Assembly (NCBI GenBank): GCA_024707145.1
Contig: JANQAI010000011.1
Location: 682,001-746,000, forward strand
Length of the DNA: 64,000 bases
Direction: 5' to 3'
DNA from: Magnetospirillum sp.
Lineage (GTDB): Bacteria > Pseudomonadota > Alphaproteobacteria > Rhodospirillales > Magnetospirillaceae
Below are positions 1 through 8,839 of this stretch, in pieces (within the stretch, counting starts at the first letter, position 1; the number at the start of each line of letters is the position of its first letter). Under the pieces are notes generated by a model. The model did not search any database. It was not told where the DNA came from and saw only the letters and a program-made list of their open reading frames with translations. The translations under genes and the position numbers were made by a program.

Positions 1-645
1 GCCAGTTGGTCGATGCCGCCGAGGGAGCCGCGTACCCGTTCCTGCGACCCGGCGGCCTCGTCCGAGGCGGTCTGGGCGCCCGCCAGGGTTTCGCCCACGT
101 CGGCGACGATGCGGTGGTTGCTGGCCGAGAGATCGCGGATGCCGCGCTGCAATTCCTCCAGCAGCGCTCCCTGGCCGGCCACCTGGGCGGCGATCTCCTC
201 GATGTCCTCGGCGACATCGATCATCTTGGCGCCGATCCCGCCGGTCTCGCGGGCGAACTGCTCGATGATCGCCTTTTCCTCCTGCCGGATGCGCAGCAGC
301 GAGGTGACGCAGAAGCGCACCAGCCGGGCCAGCGGCCGCACCGTGACCAGCGGCCCGGCGATGCCGAAATTGATCAGGCGCTGGCCCTGGAAGTCGATGG
401 CCATGTTGACGCCCTCGCGCATGCTGCCCGAGCGCGCCGCTTCCTCGGCGGTGACGCCGTATTCATCCATTTCGCCGGCCATGACGCGGGCGGCGATGGC
501 ATGGGGGCTGCCGATGCGTTCGCGGGCGCTGGAGGCGACGATGCGCCCGCCTTCGCCCATGAACGAGCAGGTCAGGCCCAGGCTCGGCGGCGAAGATTTC
601 GCACAGCTCCTGGCCGAACCGGATGTCGAATTCCACTCCAGCCAT
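1..645 (-). CDS. Cytoplasmic chemoreceptor with diacid-recognition-like sensor domain (3' end outside window, frameshifted)
   Basis: The N-terminal 130 or so residues resemble the sugar-diacid recognition domain of CdaR-type sensors: a GxIVASSxxERIGSxH stretch, then REGVNMAIDFQGQ and GPLVTVRPLARLVRF. A long helical segment typical of methyl-accepting proteins follows and runs off the window, so the conserved signalling tip is not visible. No membrane segment is seen, so it should be cytoplasmic. The start ATG lies 8 bp after the lutC stop, which implies cotranscription with the lactate-oxidation genes and a role in sensing lactate or a related acid (inference). A one-base insertion near 584 (CGAGCTG read as CGAGCCTG) breaks the frame after about 20 codons. 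Removing the extra C restores a continuous domain. The sensor assignment is moderately sure; the chemoreceptor assignment rests on the helical part and is less sure. Confidence 0.6.
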
Positions 646-653
646 GGCGGCGC

Positions 654-1305
654 TCAGTCCTTCACCACCAGGACGATCAGCTCCTTGGGGCCGTGGACGC
701 CGTAGGCCAGGGTCTGCTCGATGTCGGCGGTCTTGCTCGGGCCCGAGATCAGCACGGCGTTGGTGGGCATGGAACCGGCCCAGCCCTTGTCGCGGATCAG
801 GCCGGCCAGGTTGTCCACCACCTCGGCGGCGCGCACCAGGGCGATGTGGATGGGCGGCAGCAGGCTGAGCAGGCGGGGTTCGTCGGGCGTCGGCCACAGC
901 ACCAGGGTGCCGGTCTCGGCGATGCCGCCCAGCGTGGTGGTCAGGCCGGCATCGACGCCGTGCACCAGCACCGGTTTCAGTTCCTCCACCGGCCGGTCAT
1001 AGGCCACCAGGCTCGGGGCCGTCGCCGGCCCAGGCCTCGGCCAGTTGGCGGCCGGGTTCGGTGGCGGGGGCGAACATCACCTTGTTGACGCCGCGGTTGG
1101 ACAGGATGGTGCGCAGCCGGTCGGGCCAGTCGGCGGCGGTGACCTCGTACACTTCGGCATGCAGGCTTTCCAGCAGCCGGGCGAAGCGGGCCACCCGCTC
1201 GTCGGGCGCGAATTCGGGCGCCTGCCAGGCGGGCAGGGCGGGGGCGGCCTTGCGGGGGGCGGCGCGCAGGCGGGCCAGGATGCGCGAGCGGGCAGCTTCA
1301 CTCAT
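654..1305 (-). CDS. lutC: Lactate utilisation protein C (frameshifted)
   Basis: LutC is the DUF162 (LUD-domain) subunit of the LutABC complex, which oxidises L-lactate to pyruvate. The first 98 or so residues lie in one frame and the rest in another. The second part shows the family pattern AETGTLVL and LPPIHIALV, also present in LutB. The break is at about 1012, where GAGCCTGGTG is read in place of the expected GAGCTGGTG; dropping one C gives a 216-residue protein of normal length. A good Shine-Dalgarno (AGAAGGGA) precedes the ATG. The gene follows lutB directly and is followed within 8 bp by the chemoreceptor gene. The frameshift has the same motif context as six others here, so an error is more likely than a real pseudogene. 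Confidence 0.85.
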
Positions 1306-2718
1306 GGTCGATCCCTTCTCGCGGGCCAGCTCGTGCAGGGTCTTGCCGGCGAATTTCGGCTTGGCGCGAACCGAGGTCCACTGCCGCATCAACGGCGCGT
1401 TCTCGGGAATCAGGTTGCCCAGCCGAGCCATCACCCGCGTTGCCAGCCCATAGGCCCAGGAATGGCCGTACATGAAACCCCAGCCGCGCCAGGCCAGCGT
1501 CTCGCGCCAGTTGCGGCGCGAGCCGGCGCCCTTGACCGCCGGGCTGTCGGTGGGCCGCACCGATTCGGTGCGCAGCCGCACCAGCAGGTCGGCGATGGGG
1601 ATCTTGACCGGGCAGACCTCGACGCAGGCGTTGCACAGGGTCGAGGCGTGCGGCTGGTCGCCGGCGCAATCCAGGCCCTCCAACTGGGGGGTCAGGATTT
1701 TGCCGATGGGGCCGGGATAGACGAACTTATAGGTGTGGCCGCCCACCCGGGAATAGACCGGGCAATGGTTCATGCAGGCGCCGCAACGGATGCAGCGCAG
1801 GGTGTCGCGCAACTCGGGATCGTCGTAGACGCGCGACCGGCCGCTGTCCAGCAGCACCAGATGCACTGCCTCGGGGCCGTCCTTCTCGCCCGGCTTGCGG
1901 GGCGAGGTGATCATGTTGACGTAGGTGGTGATGGGCTGGCCGGTGGCCGAACGCGGCAGCAGGGCCAACAGCGGCGGGATATCGTCCAGCGTCTCGGCCA
2001 GCTTCTCGATGCCCATTAGGGCGATGTGCAGCGGCGGCAGGGTGGTGGACAGGCGCCCGTTGCCCTCGTTCTCCACCAGCACCAGGGTGCCGGTCTCGGC
2101 CACGGCGAAGTTCACCCCCGAGATGCCGGCATCGGCCGAGGCGAATTCATCGCGCAGCACCCGGCGGGCGGCGGCGGTCAGGGCGTCCACGTCCTCGGTG
2201 TATTCCAGGCCTTCGATGTTTTCGGCGAACAGCTCGGCGATCTCGCCCTTGTTCTTGTGGATGCAAGGCATGACGATGTGGCTGGGCGCTTCGTGGGCCA
2301 GCTGGATGATGTACTCGCCCAGGTCGGATTCCACCGCCTTGATGCCGTGGCCTTCGAGGAAATGGTTCAGCTCCATCTCCTCGGACACCATGGATTTGCC
2401 CTTGATGACCTTCCTGGCGCCGGCCTTCTGCAGGATCTCCAGCACGATGGTGTTGGCTTCCGCCGTGCTTTCCGCCCAGTGGACCTGGATGCCGTTCTCG
2501 CGGCACTTGGCCTCCAATTGCTCCAGCAGCTCGGGCAGGCGGGCCACCGCGCGGGCCTTGGCGGCAGCGCCGCGTTCGCGCAGGCTCGCCCAGTCCTGGG
2601 GATCGGCGAACTGGGCGGCGCGCTTGACCATCAGCCCGTCCATGGCGCGGCGGAAATTGCGCCGCAGCGTCGGGTCGTTCAGCGCGATGGGGGCGCGCTG
2701 GGTGAAATCGCCGCTCAT
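1306..2718 (-). CDS. lutB: Lactate utilisation iron-sulfur protein B, in frame with lutC
   Basis: This is the iron-sulfur electron-transfer subunit of the lactate oxidase LutABC. It has a LUD domain over residues 60-290 (AETGTLVL near 208, LPPLHIAL near 228), then two ferredoxin-type clusters: CIRCGACMNHCP with cysteines at 309, 312, 315 and 319, and CNACVEVCP with cysteines at 362, 365 and 369. Its ATG overlaps the lutA stop (ATGA). The length to the lutC start is 471 codons, normal for LutB, but no stop codon occurs: the frame runs straight through the lutC ATG. Either the two proteins are fused or one G is missing in the GGG run near 1315. Restoring that G would end LutB as REKGIDHE at an ATGA overlap, the same arrangement as at lutA/lutB. 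Confidence 0.9.
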
Positions 2719-3479
2719 TTGCGGGCCTCCCCGGTGCGCTCCAGCAGGAATTCGGCGATGTGGCGGCCGCGCAGGCGCTTGCCCGCCTTTTCCACGGCGC
2801 CGTTGATGTTCATCAGGCAACCGCAATCGCCCGACAGCACTTCCGCCGCGCCGGTTTCCTCCAGCGCCGCCACCTTGTCGGTGACCATGGCGGCCGAGAT
2901 TTCCGGCTGGCGCACCGCGAAGGTGCCGCCGAAGCCGCAGCATTCCTTCTCGCGCGCATTCTCCACTAGGGTGACGTTGGCCAACTGACGCAGCAGCGCC
3001 TTGGGCTGGTCCACCACGCCCATTTCGCGCATGGAGTGGCACGAGCCGTGCCATGTGACCCGCACCGGCTCGCCCCTGTCCTCAAGCGTCACGCCCAGCA
3101 CGTTGACCAGGAAGTCGGTCAGCTCGAACACGCGGGCGGCGAAGGCCTTGGCCTTGCCGTGCTCGGGGCGGCTCTCGAACAGGTCGGGGTAGTGGGTCTT
3201 CATCATGCCGGCGCAGGAACCCGACGGCACCACAATGGGCCAGTCCTTGGGGAAGGCGGCGATCTGCTTGAGCGCCACCGCGCGGGCCTCGTCCAGATAG
3301 CCGGAATTGCGTGCCGGCTGGCCGCAGCAGCTCTGGTCCGGCGGGAACACCACGCGCACGCCGGCGCGCTTCAGCAGCTCCATGCCCGCCAGCCCGGCAC
3401 CCGGATAGAACAGGTCGATGACGCAGGTGCCGAAGAAATAGACGGTTTCCGGCCGTTGGGGCCGTGCGGTCTCGGACAT
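2715..3479 (-). CDS. lutA: Lactate utilisation protein A (CCG-domain subunit)
   Basis: LutA is the cysteine-rich heterodisulfide-reductase-like subunit that works with LutB and LutC in L-lactate oxidation. The 254-residue protein carries two CCG repeats: SCCGQPARNSGY in the first half and ECCGFGGTFAVR in the second, with further conserved cysteines in CHSMREMG and DCGCLMNI. The start chosen is the ATG at 3479, preceded by GAGGAA. A longer reading to 3596 would add about 39 residues unlike the family. It is the first gene of lutABC and overlaps lutB by 4 bp. Confidence 0.93.
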   Translation of the reverse strand: MSETARPQRPETVYFFGTCVIDLFYPGAGLAGMELLKRAGVRVVFPPDQSCCGQPARNSGYLDEARAVALKQIAAFPKDWPIVVPSGSCAGMMKTHYPDLFESRPEHGKAKAFAARVFELTDFLVNVLGVTLEDRGEPVRVTWHGSCHSMREMGVVDQPKALLRQLANVTLVENAREKECCGFGGTFAVRQPEISAAMVTDKVAALEETGAAEVLSGDCGCLMNINGAVEKAGKRLRGRHIAEFLLERTGEARK

Positions 3480-3556
3480 GGCGGTTCCTCGTGAATCGCG
3501 GGCCTTCTTGGGTGGGCCGCGTGGAATGGGTAGCCAATCTAACCGAAAACGACAAG

Positions 3557-3570
3557 TGGTAAAATAATTT
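3557..3570 (+). promoter_or_regulatory. Candidate FCD-regulator half-site upstream of lutA
   Basis: TGGTAAAATAATTT stands in the short intergenic strip between lutA and the FCD-only regulator gene. The TGGTAAA core matches a half-site of the known PdhR operator (TTGGTnnnACCAA). It recurs upstream of lctP and upstream of the pyruvate carboxylase gene. The function is inferred from position and similarity only. Confidence 0.4.
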
Positions 3571-3592
3571 GTCCAGATTTTTGGCTGTGACT

Positions 3593-4192
3593 TCATTCGC
3601 CTCGTCGGGGGCGTGCCGGCACCATCAGGTCCAGCCCTTCGCGGCGGCGCACCGACACCTCGCGGCGCTGATCCGCCCGCTGGGCCTCGCGCAAAGCCTC
3701 GGCGGTGGAGACTAGGTGGGCGTCGGCGGCGGCACGGGCGGCCTCGGGGTTGCGGGCGGCGATGGCGGCATAGATGGCCTGATGCTGGCGCAGGAAGCCC
3801 TCGCGCACGCCGCGGCGCAGGTACAGGTCGGCGCGGTCGTAGAAGACGCCGTTCTTCAGCATCTCGAACAGCCGGCGCATGATGTGGGCCATCACCGTGT
3901 TGCCCGCCATTTCGTAGATCGCCAGGTGGAACTGGGCGTCGACCAGGGCTTCCTGCGCCGGGTCGTCCAGGGCATGGGCCTCTTCCATGGCCCGCAGCCG
4001 GTCGTGCAGGCGGGCGATATCCTCTTCCGACCCCCGCTCGGCCGCGAAGGCCGAGGCCTGGGCGGCCAGCAGGCGGCGGAACTCCAGGTAGTCGTAGGCG
4101 GTTTCCGGGTGGGAATGGAACAGGCGCGACAGCGGGTCGACCATCTCGGCCGTGGCTGTTTCGCGTGCTGGCTGGGTGTCGTCGTCTCTCAT
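3593..4192 (-). CDS. FCD-domain ligand-sensing protein lacking the GntR DNA-binding domain
   Basis: This 199-residue protein aligns with the ligand-binding FCD domain of LldR/PdhR-type regulators: DYLEFRRLLAAQASAFAA, then DAQFHLAIYEMAGNTV, then RQHQAIYAAI and ADAHL, which supply the usual Asp/His metal ligands. It is clearly paralogous to the full-length regulator at 7900-8679 (similar ALDDP and RREVSVRR segments). No winged-helix domain precedes it. The in-frame codons between 4192 and 4396 do not encode one, and a Shine-Dalgarno (GGTGG) sits before the ATG at 4192. It lies between lutA and the divergent lctP. It may have lost its DNA-binding half, or it may modulate the paralogue. Confidence 0.75.
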   Translation of the reverse strand: MRDDDTQPARETATAEMVDPLSRLFHSHPETAYDYLEFRRLLAAQASAFAAERGSEEDIARLHDRLRAMEEAHALDDPAQEALVDAQFHLAIYEMAGNTVMAHIMRRLFEMLKNGVFYDRADLYLRRGVREGFLRQHQAIYAAIAARNPEAARAAADAHLVSTAEALREAQRADQRREVSVRRREGLDLMVPARPRRGE

Positions 4193-4258
4193 TCCACCAA
4201 GATAATCCCGGCCGGCCCGGCTATCCAGCCCCGGAAAAATTGGAAGGGTCCATTTTCC

Positions 4259-4280
4259 GATTGCCAAATTCGTGGCAATC
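4259..4280. promoter_or_regulatory. Inverted repeat between FCD gene and lctP
   Basis: GATTGCCA, six bases, then TGGCAATC: a perfect 8-bp-arm palindrome in the divergent promoter region of lctP and the FCD-only gene. Such a palindrome fits a dimeric transcription factor site. No adjacent T-run suggests a terminator. Confidence 0.5.
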
Positions 4281-4305
4281 GCGTTATCCACTCGTGCCGT
4301 TCGGT

Positions 4306-4320
4306 CATAATTTTTTACCA
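4306..4320 (-). promoter_or_regulatory. Candidate FCD-regulator half-site upstream of lctP
   Basis: On the minus strand this reads TGGTAAAAAATTATG. It closely matches the TGGTAAAATAATTT site upstream of lutA and lies about 95 bp before the lctP start. Confidence 0.4.
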
Positions 4321-4411
4321 AATGATCGACGCAGGAAAGAACCTTTCTAAATAGGGCCGACCCAGGGCTTCCCGAAACCGGAGGCCGCACGGCCAACCAA
4401 CGGGAGGAAAC

Positions 4412-6055
4412 ATGCAGCCCTGGATGCAGATCTACGATCCTGCCGGCAATCTGTGGCTATCGTCGCTGGTAGCCTCGCTGCCGATCATCTTCTTCTTCGT
4501 CGCCTTGGCCGTCTTCCGCATGAAGGGTCATTGGGCGGGCACCGCCACCGTCGCCATCGCCCTGGCCGTGGCGGTGCTGTTCTACAAGATGCCCGCCACC
4601 ATGGCGCTGGCCTCGGCCGGTTACGGCTTTCTGTACGGCCTGTGGCCGATCGCCTGGATCATCGTCGCCGCGGTGTTCCTTTATAAGATCACCGTCAGGA
4701 CCGGCCAGTTCGACATCATCCGTGCCTCGGTGGTGTCCATCACCGAAGACCAGCGTCTGCAGATGCTGATGGTCGGCTTCTCGTTCGGCGCCTTCCTGGA
4801 AGGCGCGGCCGGCTTCGGCGCGCCGGTGGCCATCACCGCCGCCCTGCTGGTGGGCCTGGGCTTCAACCCGCTCTATGCCGCCGGCCTGTGCCTGATCGCC
4901 AACACCGCCCCCGTCGCCTTCGGCGCCATGGGCATCCCGATGATCGTCGCCGGCAAGGTGACCGGCCTCGATCCCTTCAAGATCGGCCAGATGGCCGGCC
5001 GTCAGCTGCCGCTGCTGGCCATGATCGTACCGTTCTGGATCGTCGCCATCATGGACGGCTGGCGCGGCATCAAGGAAACCTGGCCGGCCATCCTGGTCGC
5101 CGGCGGTTCCTTCGCCGTCAGCGTGTTCTTCACCTCGAACTTCATCGGCCCCGAGCTGCCCGACATCACCTCGGCGCTGGTCAGCCTGGTCAGCCTGACC
5201 CTGTTCCTGAAGGTGTGGAAGCCCAAGCGCATCTTCCGCTTCAAGGAGATCACCGAGGAGGAGAAGCACTCCCACGACTACAGCCTGGGCCAGATCTTCA
5301 AGGCGTGGTCGCCTTTCCTGATCCTGACCGTGGTGGTCACCATCTGGAGCCTGAAGGGGTTCAAGGACCTGTTCGCCAAGGGCGGTGCGCTCAGCGGCAC
5401 CATCCTGTCCTTCCCGGTCCCGGGCCTGGACAAGCTGGTGACCAAGGGCGAGCCCATCGTCGCCAAGGCCACCGCCATGCCGGCGGTGTACGACCTGAAC
5501 CTGCTGTCGGCTACCGGCACCGCCATCCTGATCTCGGCGCTGATCTCCATGGCCGTGCTGAAGCTGAGCCCGGCCCAGGGCGTCAAGATCTTCGTCGAGA
5601 CCCTGAACGAGCTGAAGCGGCCGATCTACACCATTGGCACCGTCCTGGCCTTCGCCTTCGTCGCTAACTACTCGGGCCTGTCCTCGACCCTGGCCCTGCT
5701 GCTGGCCGGCACCGGCGCCGCGTTCCCGTTCTTCTCGCCGATCCTCGGCTGGCTGGGCGTGTTCCTCACCGGTTCGGACACCTCGTCCAACGCGCTGTTC
5801 TGCTCGCTGCAGGCCGCCACCGCGCACCAGATCGGGGCCCCCGACGTCCTGCTGGTCGCCGCCAACACCACCGGCGGCGTCACCGGCAAGATGATCAGCC
5901 CGCAATCCATCGCGGTGGCCTGCGCCGCCGTGGGCCTGGTGGGCAAGGAATCCAACCTGTTCCGCTTCACCGTCAAGCACAGCCTGGCCTTCGTCGCCAT
6001 CATCGGCGTGATCACCGTGGTCCAGGCCTATGTGGTGCCGTGGATGGTGCCGTGA
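4412..6055 (+). CDS. lctP: L-lactate permease
   Basis: This is a 547-residue inner-membrane transporter of the LctP/LldP family, which imports lactate (and glycolate) with protons. About a dozen hydrophobic segments are spread over the whole length. The family signature [17 protein letters not shown] is near residue 130, and the C-terminal part has [11 protein letters not shown] and [16 protein letters not shown]. The length is typical. The start ATG follows a strong GGGAGGAAA ribosome site. It is divergent from the lut operon and FCD gene, so uptake and oxidation are probably co-regulated. A strong terminator follows. Confidence 0.96.
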   Translation: MQPWMQIYDPAGNLWLSSLVASLPIIFFFVALAVFRMKGHWAGTATVAIALAVAVLFYKMPATMALASAGYGFLYGLWPIAWIIVAAVFLYKITVRTGQFDIIRASVVSITEDQRLQMLMVGFSFGAFLEGAAGFGAPVAITAALLVGLGFNPLYAAGLCLIANTAPVAFGAMGIPMIVAGKVTGLDPFKIGQMAGRQLPLLAMIVPFWIVAIMDGWRGIKETWPAILVAGGSFAVSVFFTSNFIGPELPDITSALVSLVSLTLFLKVWKPKRIFRFKEITEEEKHSHDYSLGQIFKAWSPFLILTVVVTIWSLKGFKDLFAKGGALSGTILSFPVPGLDKLVTKGEPIVAKATAMPAVYDLNLLSATGTAILISALISMAVLKLSPAQGVKIFVETLNELKRPIYTIGTVLAFAFVANYSGLSSTLALLLAGTGAAFPFFSPILGWLGVFLTGSDTSSNALFCSLQAATAHQIGAPDVLLVAANTTGGVTGKMISPQSIAVACAAVGLVGKESNLFRFTVKHSLAFVAIIGVITVVQAYVVPWMVP

Positions 6056-6108
6056 CCATGTGACCCTCCGGCCGGTTTTCCGATTTCCCTTGAGCCGGAA
6101 AAACTGAA

Positions 6109-6142
6109 GGCCCGGGTGGCGAACCACCCGGGCCTCTTTTTT
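6109..6142 (+). terminator. Rho-independent terminator of lctP
   Basis: Stem GGCCCGGGTGG / CCACCCGGGCC with a CGAA tetraloop, followed by TCTTTTTT. It lies 55 bp after the lctP stop. Confidence 0.92.
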
Positions 6143-6161
6143 GCGGCGGCCGATCCTTGCG

Positions 6162-7637
6162 TCAGCGGGCGAGGATCTGCGCCGCCTCCTTGGTCTTGCC
6201 GACGGCGCCCTCCGCCTGCAGCGCGGCGGTCGAGATGTCGCTGATGTTCTGCGAGATCACCGACACCGCCGCCGAGGCATTCTGCATGTTGGCGGACATG
6301 TCGCGGGTGACCGCGCTTTGCTCGTCCACCGCCGAGGCGGTGGCGGCGACGAATTCCCGCACCGATTCGATACTGGTGCGGATGTCGGTCAGCGCCTGAA
6401 CGACATCGCCCGACACCGACTGCACCGCCTCGATTTCCGTCGAAATCTGCTCGGTCGCCCGCGCCGCCTGGTTGGCCAGGTTCTTGACCTCGTTGGCGAC
6501 CACCGCGAAGCCGCGTCCGGCCTCGCCGGCACGGGCGGATTCGATGGTCGCGTTGAGGGCCAGCAGGTTGATCTGGCCGGCGATGTTCTGGATCATGCTG
6601 ACGATGCCGCCCATGGCCAGGGCAGCGTCGGCCAGGCGCTGGGTGGAGGCGCCGGCCGCGGCGACGCGGTCGAAGGCGCCGTCGCTGGCCGCGCGCGATT
6701 GGGACATTCTCTGGGAAATCTCGTTCACCGACGCCGCCAGTTCCTCGGCGGCCGAGGCCACCATCTGCACGTTGCCCGAGGTTTCCGAGGCGGCATGGGC
6801 GGCGGCGGTGGCCTGTTCGGTGGTCCGGCCGATGGCGCCGTCGATCTCGGTGAAGTTGTGGTCGATCAGCCGCTTGAGATCGGCCAGCAATTCCACCTGC
6901 TTGGTGATGTCGGTGGCGTATTTTACCACCTTGTAGGGTTTGCCGTTGAGGTCAAGGATGGGATTGTAGGACGCCTCGATCCAGACCTCGCGGCCGCCCT
7001 TGCCGATGCGTTTGTACTGGGCCGCCTGGTATTCGCCATTACGCAGCTTGGCCCAGAAGTCGGCATAGGCCGGGCTGGAGCGATAGGCCGGGTCGACGAA
7101 CATTTCATGCCGCTTGCCCTGGATCTCGGCCAGGGAATAGCCCAGCGCGTGCAGGAAGTTGTCGTTGGCATCGATGATGGTGCCGTCCAGCTCGAAGCTG
7201 ATGACCGCCTGGGACTTGCGGATGGCGTTGACCTGCCCCTGCAGGTCGGCGAATTCCATCTTCTGGGCGGTCACGTCGATGGCGAACTTGACGACCTTGT
7301 AGGGCCTGCCCGCGGCGTCCTTCAGCGGGTTGTAGGAGGCCTCGATCCAGACCTCGCGGCCACCCTTGCCGATCCGCTTGTATTGGGCGATCTGATGTTC
7401 GCCCTGGCGCAGCTTCTGCCAGAACCGTTCGTATTCGGGACTGTCGCGGAAGGCCGGTTCGACGAAGATGCTGTGGTGCTTGCCCCTGATCTCGTCCAAC
7501 TGGTAGCCCAGGGCGTTCAGGAAGTTGGTGTTCGCGGCGAGGATGGTGCCGTCGAGGGCGAACTCGATGATTGCCTGGGATTCGTCGAGCGCGGCGAGTT
7601 TCGCCTCGATCTCGGTCAGCTTCTTGTTTCCGAACAT
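6162..7637 (-). CDS. Soluble methyl-accepting chemotaxis protein with two PAS domains
   Basis: This is a 491-residue cytoplasmic chemoreceptor without membrane segments. Two PAS-PAC modules occupy roughly residues 10-125 and 130-245. They are recent duplicates: both contain [20 protein letters not shown] and similar [10 protein letters not shown] / [10 protein letters not shown] ends. The MCP signalling domain fills the C-terminal half, with the conserved tip [33 protein letters not shown]. That layout resembles energy or redox sensors of the BdlA/Aer type, whose PAS domains bind haem or flavin; no cofactor residue can be assigned here. A Shine-Dalgarno GGAGGG precedes the ATG. The position between lctP and the pyruvate regulator suggests, but does not show, a link to carbon or energy taxis. 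Confidence 0.92.
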   Translation of the reverse strand: MFGNKKLTEIEAKLAALDESQAIIEFALDGTILAANTNFLNALGYQLDEIRGKHHSIFVEPAFRDSPEYERFWQKLRQGEHQIAQYKRIGKGGREVWIEASYNPLKDAAGRPYKVVKFAIDVTAQKMEFADLQGQVNAIRKSQAVISFELDGTIIDANDNFLHALGYSLAEIQGKRHEMFVDPAYRSSPAYADFWAKLRNGEYQAAQYKRIGKGGREVWIEASYNPILDLNGKPYKVVKYATDITKQVELLADLKRLIDHNFTEIDGAIGRTTEQATAAAHAASETSGNVQMVASAAEELAASVNEISQRMSQSRAASDGAFDRVAAAGASTQRLADAALAMGGIVSMIQNIAGQINLLALNATIESARAGEAGRGFAVVANEVKNLANQAARATEQISTEIEAVQSVSGDVVQALTDIRTSIESVREFVAATASAVDEQSAVTRDMSANMQNASAAVSVISQNISDISTAALQAEGAVGKTKEAAQILAR

Positions 7638-7666
7638 GCCGTTTCGCCCTCCGTAGGAATAATACG

Positions 7667-7695
7667 AAGGTATTGCGTAAAAAGGAGAATGTCAA
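7667..7695 (-). promoter_or_regulatory. Sigma-70-type promoter of the double-PAS chemoreceptor
   Basis: On the minus strand: TTGACA, 17 bases, TACCTT. The -35 box is perfect and the -10 weak. The chemoreceptor ATG lies 30 bp downstream. Confidence 0.55.
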
Positions 7696-7696
7696 A

Positions 7697-7714
7697 GGTG
7701 GCGGAATCGCCACC
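7697..7714. terminator. Hairpin next to the chemoreceptor promoter
   Basis: GGTGGCG, GAAT, CGCCACC is a perfect 7-bp stem directly upstream of the -35 box. Read from the minus strand it would end transcripts of the GntR gene, but it lacks a good T-run, so it may instead be an operator. Apart from this and the promoter, the 262-bp stretch 7638-7899 shows nothing recognisable. Confidence 0.4.
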
Positions 7715-7899
7715 ATAAAATTCAAATAGTATTCCCCTGATTTTGCGGAATGGCTACTTGTAGTGGTTGTAGTTGAATGCCGTGTAAATGGATGTTTTCA
7801 TAATAATTGCGCCCGCAAATGGCGGGCCCGCTGTGCCGAATCGTTCATGACCTTGTGGCGCGGGGATGACCGGACGGCAATATGTCGTGGCGGAAAGGA

Positions 7900-8679
7900 T
7901 CAGCGCCGGGGCTGGGCCACCAGATCGGTTTTGGCGATGCGGCGCAAGCTGACCTCAAGCCGGGCATCGGCCTTGGCGATCTCCATCAGCGCGTCGCGGG
8001 TGAAGTTGATGTGGTTCTCGGCCGCCGCGCGGGCGGCCTGGGGGTCGCCGGCCATGACCGCGTCGAAGACGGCGCGGTGCTGGCTCAGCAGCAATTCGCG
8101 CACGCCTTGGCGCATGTACAGCTTGGCGCGGTTGTAGAAGACGTCGTTGCGCAGCATCTCGGACAGCGAGCGCATGATGTGCAGCATCACCACGTTGTGG
8201 GAGGCCTCGTAGATGGACAGATGGAAGTCGGCGTCGGTGTCGGCTTCCTCGCTGGGATCGTCCAGGGCGTGGGCCTGCTCCATCTTCTCGAAGCACCCGC
8301 GCACCAGTTCGCGGTCCACGTCGGTGCCGCGCAGGGCGGCCAGATAGGCGGCCGAGCCTTCGACGATGGCGCGGAACTCCAGATAGTCGAAGGTGGTCTC
8401 GGGCCGCTGCTGCAGCACGGTGGACAGCGGCGAGGTGAAGCCGTCGCCCAGCAGGGGGGCCACGTAGGTGGCGCCGCCCTTGCCGGAATAGACCAGTCCC
8501 TTCTTCTCCAGCTTGTCCAGCGCTTCGCGTAAGGACGGGCGCGAGACGTCGAACTTTACCGCCAGCTCGCGTTCGGGCAGCAGCCGTTCCCCGGGGCGCA
8601 GGGACCCTTCCAGGATCAGCTGTTCCAGGCGATCGGCGATGGTGTCGGCTAGCTTGGCGGGACGGATGGGTTCGGTCAT
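7900..8679 (-). CDS. GntR-family (FCD subfamily) regulator, PdhR/LldR-like
   Basis: This 259-residue transcription factor has an N-terminal winged helix (residues 8-75: LRPGERLLPERELA, then SRPSLREALDKLEKKGLV) and a C-terminal FCD domain with DADFHLSIYEAS, SQHRAVFDAV and AENHINF supplying the metal/ligand site. PdhR and LldR relatives sense pyruvate or lactate and release DNA on binding. It is divergent from the pyruvate carboxylase gene with a 160-bp region full of palindromes between them, so it probably controls that gene and itself, and perhaps the lut/lctP locus. Its paralogue at 3593-4192 has only the FCD part. Confidence 0.9.
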   Translation of the reverse strand: MTEPIRPAKLADTIADRLEQLILEGSLRPGERLLPERELAVKFDVSRPSLREALDKLEKKGLVYSGKGGATYVAPLLGDGFTSPLSTVLQQRPETTFDYLEFRAIVEGSAAYLAALRGTDVDRELVRGCFEKMEQAHALDDPSEEADTDADFHLSIYEASHNVVMLHIMRSLSEMLRNDVFYNRAKLYMRQGVRELLLSQHRAVFDAVMAGDPQAARAAAENHINFTRDALMEIAKADARLEVSLRRIAKTDLVAQPRR

Positions 8680-8749
8680 AGGCGCACGCTTCTTGTGGTC
8701 GGCATTCCTGATAGGTCGGAATGGGCCGGTTGTCCAGCGGGCGATATAA

Positions 8750-8791
8750 CTGGTAAATCTAAATGATCTTCTTTACAAGATCGGTAAAGAA
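8750..8791. promoter_or_regulatory. Operator region between the GntR gene and pyruvate carboxylase
   Basis: It contains CTGGTAAAT at about 8750, a palindrome GATCTT-N6-AAGATC (8765-8782) and an overlapping one TTCTTTAC-N7-GTAAAGAA (8769-8791). The GGTAAA core matches the sites near lutA and lctP. The segment is AT-rich against its surroundings and lies 50-90 bp before the carboxylase start, as expected for a PdhR/LldR-type operator. Confidence 0.5.
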
Positions 8792-8839
8792 AGTTATCCA
8801 AAAAATATCGTTTTTCCATTATCGCAGACAAGGGTCTCC

